Below are positions 1 to 5,536 of a DNA stretch of 5,536 nucleotides, in pieces. The stretch covers positions 1 to 5,536 of the forward strand of contig MGWJ01000126.1 in NCBI GenBank assembly GCA_001800945.1. The letters run 5' to 3'. Both the position numbers and the translations under genes were made by a program. How positions within the stretch are numbered: position 1 is the stretch's first letter; each line of letters starts with the position of its first letter. Under the pieces are notes generated by a model. That model saw only the letters and a list, made by a program, of their open reading frames with translations. It had not been told where the DNA came from and made no database searches. Source of the stretch: Flavobacteria bacterium RIFCSPLOWO2_12_FULL_31_7 (GTDB lineage Bacteria > Bacteroidota > Bacteroidia > Flavobacteriales > Flavobacteriaceae).

Positions 1-37
1 AAATCCCGTAACGTGAAAACGAAGCGGGATTTTTTTT
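1..37. terminator. Hairpin with T-run, probable intrinsic terminator
   Basis: Bases 1-8 (AAATCCCG) pair perfectly with 25-32 (CGGGATTT). Inside, a G-T wobble and a 2x2 internal loop are followed by a 3-bp CGT/ACG stem (12-14 with 19-21) closed by a GAAA tetraloop at 15-18. On the plus strand the stem runs into eight T's (30-37), the classic form of an intrinsic terminator for a plus-strand gene to the left of the window. On the minus strand the same hairpin lies about 55 bases past the stop of the lipoprotein gene and could end this operon as well, but its T-tail would fall outside the window. It may therefore be bidirectional. Bases 38-87 hold nothing else I can identify. Confidence 0.75.
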
Positions 38-87
38 ACTTTTTTTGCGAAAGGATTTGCAAGCTGATTGAAAGAATTAAATGGATT

Positions 88-774
88 TTATTTCTCTAAG
101 TTTGGAAAACAATCTAAAGCAAACTTGTTGATTCTTTTGTTCATAGTTTCATTGCAATTTTTACAATTCGATTTCATGGTTTTGGCAAAATTTTCTCTCA
201 CAATTTCTGGTTTATCAAAATCGTCATGCAAATAAAACCCACTATATAAAATAGAATTATACCAATATAAATATTTCTCCCCTGATTTATCTATATCCAT
301 ATATTCAAAAAACTCGTTTGGAAATTTTTCAGCGTATTTTCTTGCAGGAACTCCAGTATATTCTCCTAATGCACCATCTTGTATTAAAATTGTTTTATCT
401 AAAATCCAACGATAAAATGGACGCAAATCAGAATTATCTGTAATGACTAAATTTAATAATTTTGCTGTTTGTAAATTATCACTTGGCCGAAAACTACCGA
501 AATAAAAATTAGTTGCTATTTTATCACACTTAGGATTATCAATATAAAACCGAATAGGTTTATTCCAAATAGAATCTTTATCAATATCGTGAGATAAAAC
601 AAATTTTTCTTGCCAATTGGTATCTGATTGGAATGTAATAGTTTCTTTTTTGAGTTTGATAGTTTTAACTGATTCGCTTCCTATCGTTTCAACTATATTA
701 TCATTATTGGAATGATGATCTTTTTTACAAGAAGAAATAAAACTAAGAAAAATAAAAAAAAAGAGTTTTTTCAT
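88..774 (-). CDS. Predicted lipoprotein of unknown function (228 aa)
   Basis: I do not recognise a named family. The N-terminus MKKLFFFIFLSFISSC is a short type II signal peptide: two lysines, a Phe-rich hydrophobic core, and a lipobox ending at Cys16, the likely lipidation site. The next residues (KKDHH) are charged and resemble the Lys/Asp-rich export signal that sends some Bacteroidota lipoproteins to the outer face of the outer membrane; that placement is inference. The mature part is soluble. A conserved-looking core lies at about residues 117-160 (LRPFYRW, then DGALGEYTGVPARKYAEKFP, then EFFEYM). Near the C-terminus there is a CxxC pair (Cys204, Cys207) and a further Cys222; with Cys83 these could form a disulfide or bind metal, but no cofactor motif such as CxxCH is present. 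The ATG at 774 lies 6 bases after the flippase stop with no terminator between, so the two are probably cotranscribed. It is the last minus-strand gene before the hairpin at 1-37. Confidence 0.85.
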   Translation of the reverse strand: MKKLFFFIFLSFISSCKKDHHSNNDNIVETIGSESVKTIKLKKETITFQSDTNWQEKFVLSHDIDKDSIWNKPIRFYIDNPKCDKIATNFYFGSFRPSDNLQTAKLLNLVITDNSDLRPFYRWILDKTILIQDGALGEYTGVPARKYAEKFPNEFFEYMDIDKSGEKYLYWYNSILYSGFYLHDDFDKPEIVRENFAKTMKSNCKNCNETMNKRINKFALDCFPNLEK

Positions 775-780
775 GATATT

Positions 781-2247
781 CTACTTAAAAATCTTCCCTA
801 AAACATTTCTAATCACATAATTAATATCACTAGAAACTTTGAAATAATAATGAATACCTAAATATAAACATGAAATCAAAATCGATTTCAAACCAATATT
901 TAAAATTGGATGAAAAGGAAATTCCCAGAAATAAAATCCGAAAAATAAAGCTAAACTAATCACAAATGAAACAATAGTATTTTTAGTAAACGGAAATAAT
1001 TTCATTTTGAAAACTACAAATAGTAATTTGGCTAAACTATACATTCCTATGGAAATTAAAGTAGCAAAAGCAGCACCGTTTAACCCAAAATTTGGAATGA
1101 AGTACATGTTTAATAATACAATTAAAACCACCAACATTAACCCTAAAAATAAAACAGCGCGATAATATTTTGAATTGAAAATTATCGCATTATTATTTCC
1201 TAAAATTAAATCGAAATATTTGGAGAAACCAATAGTAAAAACCACTAATAAACCTTGTGCATAATCTTTTGGCAACATCAAGTATAGTTGATTGATATTT
1301 ACAAAAATACCTAGCATAATTAAGCCTCCAATAACTTGCAAACTAATAGACGATTTTTTATACAATTCATTCAATTCTTCCCATTTGTTTTCGCTCATTA
1401 ATTTGGCCGTAATGGGATATGTAATTTGATGCATAGCTCTACTTGGTACAGAAATTACCATCGCAATGAAAATCGCAACTGAATAATAGGCAATATTGTC
1501 AATTTTCATGTAATGCTTAATCATATATTTGTCTATATCTAACAACATATTCGCAATACTTGCCGATAAAATAATGAAAACCGTAAACGTTAAAATGGCC
1601 TTACTATTTTTTGGTGTTTTAAAATGCAACCTAATATTTTTGACTTTATTCGCATAAAAAACTATTAACAACAAACCAATTCCGTAAACTAAAACCAAAG
1701 AATAAATAAAATCTGCTGGTGAAATGTATTCAAAATAAACCGCAAAAAGCAAGATTGTAATTAATATTCGAACAAAAACTTCTTTCACAAAACTTCCGAA
1801 AACCGATTTCATGTGAGCACGCAACCAAGCATAAAAAATCTCGAAATAACCCATAAAAATCCCAATAATTGGAATTACCCAAACGAAATCATAAACAAAA
1901 CTATTTTTTTGAGATTCGTAAAGTGCAATACTGTCGTAAAAAAAGTAAAACAACAACATTAATGGCGTGATGAAAAACAGCGGAACAAACAGCATATAAG
2001 TGATGTAACTATTTAATTCTTTTTCCGTTTTATTGTTTTCATTGAAGAATTTGATCAATGTATTTTGTATGCCAAAAGACATAATTGGATACAAAATATT
2101 AGCCGCTGAAAGTACATAACCCGTTAAACCAAAATAGTCTTTTCCTAAAAAATAAGGATACATAAACAAGGTATTGGCCGCACCAATTCCGAAACCTAAT
2201 AAGGTAATAATGGTGTTTTTAATAGATTGTTTGATTACGATTCCCAT
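781..2247 (-). CDS. Polysaccharide/oligosaccharide flippase (Wzx-like, MOP superfamily)
   Basis: This 488-residue protein is almost entirely hydrophobic, with roughly 12 to 14 membrane-spanning segments and short charged loops. That length and pattern fit the polysaccharide transporter branch of the MOP (MATE-like) superfamily, whose members flip undecaprenyl-diphosphate-linked oligosaccharides from the cytoplasmic to the periplasmic face of the inner membrane. The N-terminal part (about residues 5-60, KQSIKNTIITLLGFGIGAAN, then YPYFLGKDYFGLTGY) is the usual first-two-helix region. The middle has the DIDKYMIKHYM segment (237-247) and helix VPSRAMHQITYPI (267-279), which resemble the start of the second half-repeat. 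The substrate cannot be read from the sequence. The ATG at 2247 directly follows a run of A's with no Shine-Dalgarno sequence, as is normal in Flavobacteriia, and leaves only a few residues before the first helix. The stop is TAG. A MurJ-type lipid II flippase is less likely because the neighbours are a glycosyltransferase and a YfhO protein. Confidence 0.9.
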   Translation of the reverse strand: MGIVIKQSIKNTIITLLGFGIGAANTLFMYPYFLGKDYFGLTGYVLSAANILYPIMSFGIQNTLIKFFNENNKTEKELNSYITYMLFVPLFFITPLMLLFYFFYDSIALYESQKNSFVYDFVWVIPIIGIFMGYFEIFYAWLRAHMKSVFGSFVKEVFVRILITILLFAVYFEYISPADFIYSLVLVYGIGLLLIVFYANKVKNIRLHFKTPKNSKAILTFTVFIILSASIANMLLDIDKYMIKHYMKIDNIAYYSVAIFIAMVISVPSRAMHQITYPITAKLMSENKWEELNELYKKSSISLQVIGGLIMLGIFVNINQLYLMLPKDYAQGLLVVFTIGFSKYFDLILGNNNAIIFNSKYYRAVLFLGLMLVVLIVLLNMYFIPNFGLNGAAFATLISIGMYSLAKLLFVVFKMKLFPFTKNTIVSFVISLALFFGFYFWEFPFHPILNIGLKSILISCLYLGIHYYFKVSSDINYVIRNVLGKIFK

Positions 2248-2251
2248 TTTT

Positions 2252-2284
2252 TTAGTATTCAGTGTTCAGTTGTTAGTATTCAGT
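2252..2284. repeat. Direct repeat TTAGTATTCAGT, 21-base spacing
   Basis: The 12-base string TTAGTATTCAGT occurs at 2252-2263 and again, identical, at 2273-2284, with a shorter related piece (GTTCAGT, 2264-2270) between them. Read in the direction of transcription this is an ACTGAATACTAA / ACTGAAC / ACTGAATACTAA series, and it ends only a few bases before the flippase start codon. It looks like the short ACTGAAC-type repeats I associate with intergenic regions of Bacteroidota. A regulatory role is not evident. Confidence 0.65.
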
Positions 2285-2349
2285 TTTAATTTCAAAATTG
2301 AAAATTTGTTGTTCGAAATTCGTTAATACTTTAGTTTTTAATTTTTAAA

Positions 2350-2412
2350 ACACAAATTGAACAGATATTATTAATTCCTAAAATTTTTCCAATCTGTGTT
2401 GTTAAATTCATG
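2350..2412. repeat. Decayed palindromic intergenic repeat
   Basis: The left half (ACACAAATTGAACAGAT, from 2350) and the right half (ATCTGTGTTGTTAAATTCATG, to 2412) are imperfect inverted copies. ACAGAT at 2361-2366 pairs with ATCTGT at 2392-2397, and the flanking CACAAATT pairs loosely with AATTCATG after a few inserted bases. The central 25 bases are AT-rich. The form resembles the widespread flavobacterial intergenic palindrome ending in an 'ATCTGTG...AATTCGTG'-like arm, here degenerate. The family link is from memory and untested. Confidence 0.5.
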
Positions 2413-2452
2413 TTCAACTTTTCACTTGGCTCTTTTACTTTTTACTTGTCTC
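2413..2452. repeat. Imperfect tandem 20-mer overlapping the glycosyltransferase stop
   Basis: On the minus strand, GAGACAAGTAAAAAGTAAAA (2452-2433) is followed immediately by GAGCCAAGTGAAAAGTTGAA (2432-2413). The two units match at 16 of 20 positions and are exactly head to tail. The first unit contains the end of the glycosyltransferase reading frame, including its TAA stop at 2442-2444; the second lies wholly in the intergenic space. The unit is A-rich and AAGT-containing, like other short repeats found at gene ends in this group of bacteria. Confidence 0.6.
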
Positions 2453-3737
2453 TTTCCTTTAAAAGTTTCGCTAACTTCTCCGTCAAATTCTTTCTACTAA
2501 ATTGTTGTAAACCTACCGCATTAACTTTTAAATCATCTTTCATATATTGATTAAAATATATTAAAATTTGACTTTTTAGCTCGATTTTCTCGTTATATTG
2601 ATAAAAAACGCCTGTATTAGTCTGCTTGATTATATTTTCAAAATCAGAATTTTTTGGTCCGATTGCTAAAATTGGTCGCTCCGAAACCATATATTCAAAA
2701 AGTTTTCCTGGGATAATGCATTTGGTATCTTCTGAATCAATTTCTATTAATAATAATACTTGCGAACTTCTTTGATGCACCAAAGCTTCTTCATGTGAAA
2801 CATAACCTAAATTGTCTACAAAATTATCTAATTGAAAATCCGAAATGGATTGTAACACTTCTTTACTAACGGCTCCGATTAATTTTAATTTAAACAATCT
2901 TGCGAAAGCTTCATTTTCATCTAATAATTCCGATAACGATTCCCATAAAATTTGCGGATTTCTTTCCGATAAAAACGAACCAATATGCGCCAATGTAAAG
3001 TTATCGTCTAATGGTTTCTTTTCGATTTTCTCGATATCATAACCATTAGTAATGACTTCAATTGGTTTAGTGGTAATACTTTCAAATTCCATTTTTGTCG
3101 TTGGAGAAGTCACTAAAATCGTATCACAAGTGTTCATCACTTCTTTTTCCAAAGCTTTGTGTTTAGCACTCGCCCACTTTGATAATTTCAGTTCTTTATG
3201 ATAACCAATTGTGGTCCACGGATCACGAAAATCGGCAATCCAATTCACATTCAATTGTTTTTTTAAATCTAAACCAATCAAATGCAAACTATGTGGCGGA
3301 CCAGTAGTTATAATAGTTTCAATATTATTTTCTTGAATGTATTTCTTTAAATATTTGACTGAAGGTTTTACCCAAAAAACTCTAGCATCTGGAATGAACA
3401 TGTTTCCGCGAATCCAAAGCATGGCTTTTTCAATAAATGATTGCTTTTTCTTTTGTGTAATGATTCCAGCGCCTAACTTTTTAGTCTTGTTTTTCGATAA
3501 AAAAGAAGCTAAAGCATACGGTTCAAAGATTTTATTTTTCAGAATAATTGTTGAATCAGAAACTTCAGCAAGTAATTTTTCATCAAGTAATGGATAACTT
3601 GGATTTTCTGGAATATAAACAATTGGTTCTATTCCAAAATCTGGAAGATATTTGACAAATTTCAACCAACGCTGAACACCTGGTCCACCAGCTGGCGGCC
3701 AATAATAAGTGATAATTAAAACTTTGTTTGATTTCAA
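2442..3737 (-). CDS. Glycosyltransferase, GT-B fold, family 4-type (431 aa)
   Basis: This is a cytoplasmic or membrane-associated enzyme that would transfer a sugar from a nucleotide-sugar donor to a growing lipid-linked glycan; donor and acceptor cannot be deduced. The N-terminal Rossmann domain shows KVLIITYYWPPAGGPGVQRW (residues 5-24, a glycine-rich donor/acceptor loop), TTGPPHSLHLIG (144-155) and WIADFRDPWT (166-175). The C-terminal domain begins at about 225 with VITNGYD (228-234), then LAHIGSF (249-255), and ends with the donor-binding segment PGKLFEYMVSERPILAIG (343-360), corresponding to the Glu-rich motif of GT4 enzymes. The length is normal for the family. No ATG occurs before residue 106, which would delete the first domain. 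The only sensible start is the TTG at 3737-3735, read as Met; the frame is open further upstream but only through repeat sequence. There is no Shine-Dalgarno sequence. It is 52 bases downstream of the YfhO gene and probably in the same operon. Confidence 0.9.
   Translation of the reverse strand: MKSNKVLIITYYWPPAGGPGVQRWLKFVKYLPDFGIEPIVYIPENPSYPLLDEKLLAEVSDSTIILKNKIFEPYALASFLSKNKTKKLGAGIITQKKKQSFIEKAMLWIRGNMFIPDARVFWVKPSVKYLKKYIQENNIETIITTGPPHSLHLIGLDLKKQLNVNWIADFRDPWTTIGYHKELKLSKWASAKHKALEKEVMNTCDTILVTSPTTKMEFESITTKPIEVITNGYDIEKIEKKPLDDNFTLAHIGSFLSERNPQILWESLSELLDENEAFARLFKLKLIGAVSKEVLQSISDFQLDNFVDNLGYVSHEEALVHQRSSQVLLLIEIDSEDTKCIIPGKLFEYMVSERPILAIGPKNSDFENIIKQTNTGVFYQYNEKIELKSQILIYFNQYMKDDLKVNAVGLQQFSRKNLTEKLAKLLKERDK
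3735..3737 (-). promoter_or_regulatory. Non-ATG (TTG) start codon of the glycosyltransferase
   Basis: The plus strand reads CAA here, so the codon is TTG. It is followed by AAA TCA AAC AAA GTT, which puts the KVLIITYYWPP strand three residues further in, exactly where such enzymes usually begin. The upstream bases (AATAACTACTATT) are A/T-rich with no GGAG-like site. ATT at 3740-3738 is a less likely alternative. Confidence 0.65.
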
Positions 3738-3750
3738 AATAGTAGTTATT

Positions 3751-3783
3751 AAACCTGACAGGTTTTTGAAACCTGTCAGGTTT
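3751..3783. repeat. Perfect 15-bp inverted repeat with self-palindromic arms
   Basis: AAACCTGACAGGTTT (3751-3765) and AAACCTGTCAGGTTT (3769-3783) are perfect reverse complements separated by TTG. Each arm is itself a palindrome around one central base (AACCTG-A-CAGGTT), so the element can be read both as one 15-bp hairpin with a 3-base loop and as two small palindromes side by side. It fills 33 of the 52 bases between the YfhO stop and the glycosyltransferase start. On the minus-strand transcript it is not followed by a U-run (AATAACTACTATT comes next), so a simple intrinsic terminator is unlikely. I recall very similar CCTGACAGG/CCTGTCAGG elements dispersed in flavobacterial genomes; this is from memory, not from a search. 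Confidence 0.9.
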
Positions 3784-3789
3784 GTAAAT

Positions 3790-5301
3790 TTATTTTATCT
3801 CAGCCAGATTCTTGTTCTGTTTTCTCCAATAAAAAACTCCTAAACCAATAGTTAAAAGCATTAAAAGTGTAGAAATCAAAGAGATCATACTTCCAGTTTT
3901 CACTACCTGTGGTTCAAATTTGAATTCAATTGTATGTTTTCCTGCTGGAATTTGTAAACCTCTTAAAACATAATTTACATTAAATATTTTAGTTTCTTTT
4001 CCATCAATTGTAGCAATCCAACCTTTTTCATAATACATTTCAGAAAACACTCCAAAACCATTTTTAGAATTATTAGAAACGTATTTTAAATGGTTGGGTT
4101 TGTATGAAATCATCTCAATAGTTGATAATGAATCTTTACCCGTTTTAAAAGGAACCATTTTACCTTTAACAAATTTTTCTTCTTGATAAGTGGCTTCGTC
4201 TTTAGTTTTCAAATTATCTAAAGCTTTCATTTCTTCGTCGGCAGATTTCACAACCTTAACTTTTGATACAAACCAAGCATTTCCATTCGCATTTGGGTTT
4301 TCTAAAGCTTGTTGAATACCTTCTTTGTTCGTTTGTAAAATGTATTTTGCATTCAACATATTTAACATTTCAATATTGTTTTTCGCAATTTGATAGTCAA
4401 ATAACTCTTGAATTTTCTTAGGTTTTGCAGCATGATACCCACCAATAGATTGATGATAAAACGAAGCGCGAGCACTATTCATATTTCCATCGATATCAAA
4501 AACTCTAAAATGAGTAGTATCTTCTAAAATACGAGCATCTGCTTCGGTTGGTTCACCAAAAGGTCTTTCAATTTGACTTTTAGAAACGAAATCATCAGCT
4601 TTTACGTAATTTTTCGCAACCACAAATAAATCGATCACCATGACTAAACCAACTAAAACAACAGTTGTAAATTGTGAAAAGGTCTTTTTAGTGTAGAAAA
4701 ATAATATTCCAAAAGCAGCAGCAAAAAATCCTAAAGAACGGAAAATCGTAGCGGCATACATAGTTTCTCTGTCTTCTTTAAGAACTTTCATCACTTCTGG
4801 TCCATACTGTTGTGCGTAAAATTTGTCATTAGCACCAGAAAAAGTAAAAATACCTTTCGCAAATAAAATAACGATCAAAAATCCTCCAACAATTGCTCCT
4901 GCATATAACAAAGGTTTTTTTCTATTTTCTTCATCTGAATTGATAAACGCGTTTAAACCTAAAGCGGCTAAAACTGGCAAACATAATTCTAAAATAACCT
5001 GAATAGAGGAAACTGCTCTGAACTTGTTATACATCGGAACATAATCAATAAAGAAACTCGTTAAAGGTTCAAAATTCTTTCCATAAGATAATAATATTGA
5101 GAAAATAGCTCCAGCAACTAAAGCATATTTAATATTTCTTTTTTCTAAGAATAAAGCTAAAACAGCTAAGAAGAACACCACAATTCCAATATATGCTGGG
5201 GCAGCTACACTAGTTTGGTCTCCCCAATAAGTTGGCATTTGTTTAACTAATTCTCGAGCTTCATTTTCAGGAACATTTTGATTCACGATAAATTGATACA
5301 T
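3790..5301 (-). CDS. YfhO-family membrane protein, C-terminal part downstream of an in-frame stop
   Basis: The YfhO family (Pfam PF09586) consists of large polytopic proteins; in Firmicutes, YfhO acts with a polyprenyl-phosphate glycosyltransferase to decorate envelope polymers such as lipoteichoic acid outside the membrane. A similar extracytoplasmic sugar-transfer role here is inferred. Counting from the ATG at 5301, membrane segments lie near residues 36-52, 57-73, 101-120, 131-154, 183-204 and 211-229. A large periplasmic domain (about 235-468) and one last helix (470-490) follow. Family hallmarks are MYNKFRAVSSI (90-100), YHQSIGGYHAAKP (282-294), YYEKGWIATIDGKE (423-436) and NYVLRGLQIPAGKHTIEFKF (443-462). 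This ATG is unlikely to be the native start: the same frame continues upstream for 34 family-like codons to a TAG at 5404-5406, and then again to the window edge. Family members are usually about 800 residues or longer, so this 503-residue piece lacks the N-terminal part needed for function unless the stop is bypassed. Confidence 0.8.
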   Translation of the reverse strand: MYQFIVNQNVPENEARELVKQMPTYWGDQTSVAAPAYIGIVVFFLAVLALFLEKRNIKYALVAGAIFSILLSYGKNFEPLTSFFIDYVPMYNKFRAVSSIQVILELCLPVLAALGLNAFINSDEENRKKPLLYAGAIVGGFLIVILFAKGIFTFSGANDKFYAQQYGPEVMKVLKEDRETMYAATIFRSLGFFAAAFGILFFYTKKTFSQFTTVVLVGLVMVIDLFVVAKNYVKADDFVSKSQIERPFGEPTEADARILEDTTHFRVFDIDGNMNSARASFYHQSIGGYHAAKPKKIQELFDYQIAKNNIEMLNMLNAKYILQTNKEGIQQALENPNANGNAWFVSKVKVVKSADEEMKALDNLKTKDEATYQEEKFVKGKMVPFKTGKDSLSTIEMISYKPNHLKYVSNNSKNGFGVFSEMYYEKGWIATIDGKETKIFNVNYVLRGLQIPAGKHTIEFKFEPQVVKTGSMISLISTLLMLLTIGLGVFYWRKQNKNLAEIK

Positions 5302-5536
5302 AGCAGAATCTGTACCTAAATCGTCATAACTTGCACCTCCAAATAATTTAGGTGCAATTAAGTTTAAACTTTCTGCAATTCCGTAACTATACTGAGTAAT
5401 ATACTAATAACTCATAGCATTAGTATCTGTTTTCTTTTTGCCATTTTCATCGAAAGTTAAATCACTATTACTTCTGGTTGAATATTTGGCATATTCTGCA
5501 GTAGCTAATAAATTTGTGGCATTCGCACCAATCGCT
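5302..5536 (-). pseudogene. Upstream part of the same YfhO-family gene, interrupted by TAG, 5' end off-window
   Basis: Translating the frame of the downstream YfhO piece across this stretch gives, from the window edge, ANATNLLATAEYAKYSTR, then NSDLTFDENGKKKTDTNAMSY, a TAG stop, then YITQYSYGIAESLNLIAPKL and FGGASYDDLGTDSA, running directly into MYQFIVNQ. Both sides of the stop read as continuous YfhO sequence: the 'LLATAEYAKYSTRS' segment and the 'YITQYSYGIAESLNLIAPKLFGG' segment are typical of the family's extracytoplasmic loop. There is no frame change, only one nonsense codon. The gene therefore extends from 3790 beyond 5536 and is either broken, or intact with a base error here. Confidence 0.8.
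5404..5406 (-). other. In-frame TAG inside the YfhO-family gene
   Basis: The plus strand reads CTA between ATA and ATA, giving Tyr-TAG-Tyr in the transcript direction (SY*YITQYSYG). A Glu codon GAG would need one substitution (C to A on the plus strand at 5406) and Glu or Asp is what I would expect before YIT in this family. A true point mutation and a sequencing error are equally compatible with what can be seen. Confidence 0.85.

Larger units (their letters stand above)
2248..2441. other. 194-base intergenic region, repeats only
   Basis: The gap between the glycosyltransferase stop and the flippase start has no plausible gene on either strand. It is filled by short repeats: half of the 20-mer tandem at one end, a decayed palindrome in the middle, small palindromes near 2290-2325 (TTTCAA-AA-TTGAAA and CGAAATTCG), and the ACTGAAT-type direct repeat at the flippase end. 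I looked on the minus strand for a Bacteroidota promoter (TTTG about 19-21 bases before TAnnTTTG) and found only one-mismatch fragments such as CAATTTTG, so no promoter is called. No T-tailed strong hairpin is present, and read-through from the upstream gene is possible. Confidence 0.6.

Noticed and set aside
204..220. CxxC near the lipoprotein C-terminus as a heme or thioredoxin motif
   Set aside because: The motif (protein residues 204-207, about bases 154-165) is CKNC without the following His needed for c-type heme, and there is no thioredoxin fold signature around it. Only a loose metal or disulfide role remains possible.
2252..2452. CRISPR-like array
   Set aside because: The repeats are short, imperfect, of different types and without regular unique spacers, and no cas gene is nearby.
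2845..3042. Plus-strand open frame of 65 codons inside the glycosyltransferase gene
   Set aside because: It is fully antisense to a well-supported gene, has no recognisable domain, and is of a size expected by chance.
3337..3597. Plus-strand open frame of 86 codons inside the glycosyltransferase gene
   Set aside because: It is fully antisense to the conserved first domain of the enzyme; its composition is explained by the complementary coding strand.
3735..3745. TATTTTG as a Bacteroidota -7 promoter element
   Set aside because: It lacks one base of TAnnTTTG, overlaps the start codon of the glycosyltransferase, and has no properly spaced TTTG upstream.
3751..3783. Intrinsic terminator for the YfhO-family gene
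   Set aside because: The stem is strong but no U-run follows on the minus-strand transcript, and the next gene starts 13 bases later. The element is better listed as a repeat.
5404..5406. TAG as recoded amino acid or programmed read-through
   Set aside because: The flippase in the same window ends normally at TAG, and no read-through context or downstream structure is visible. A mutation or base error is simpler.

Overview
The window looks like a chromosomal piece of a Flavobacterium-like member of the Bacteroidota. The DNA is very AT-rich. Start codons are preceded by A-rich tracts, not Shine-Dalgarno sequences. The lipoprotein signal is short with Cys16, followed by Lys/Asp as in flavobacterial surface lipoproteins. 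The proteins read like flavobacterial ones. The genus is an inference from style and cannot be proven from this stretch alone.

All genes lie on the minus strand, so transcription runs from high to low coordinates. In order they are: a YfhO-family polytopic membrane protein (5536 down to 3790, 5' end outside the window and interrupted by an in-frame TAG at 5404-5406); a 52-base gap largely filled by a perfect 15-bp inverted repeat; a GT-B family 4-type glycosyltransferase (3737-2442, apparently with a TTG start); a 194-base gap made of decayed short repeats; a polysaccharide flippase of the MOP superfamily (2247-781); and, 6 bases further, a small predicted lipoprotein of unknown function (774-88). 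A hairpin with a T-run at 1-37 closes the left edge and probably separates this block from whatever lies to the left.

Together the genes suggest a surface-glycan module. The cytoplasmic glycosyltransferase would extend a lipid-linked oligosaccharide, the flippase would move it across the inner membrane, and the YfhO protein would act as a membrane glycosyl-transfer component on the periplasmic side. The lipoprotein is cotranscribed with the flippase by position, but nothing in it shows a link to glycans. I see no mobile element, CRISPR array, RNA gene or convincing new system. The points most worth checking are the nonsense codon in the YfhO gene and the repeats occupying the intergenic spaces.
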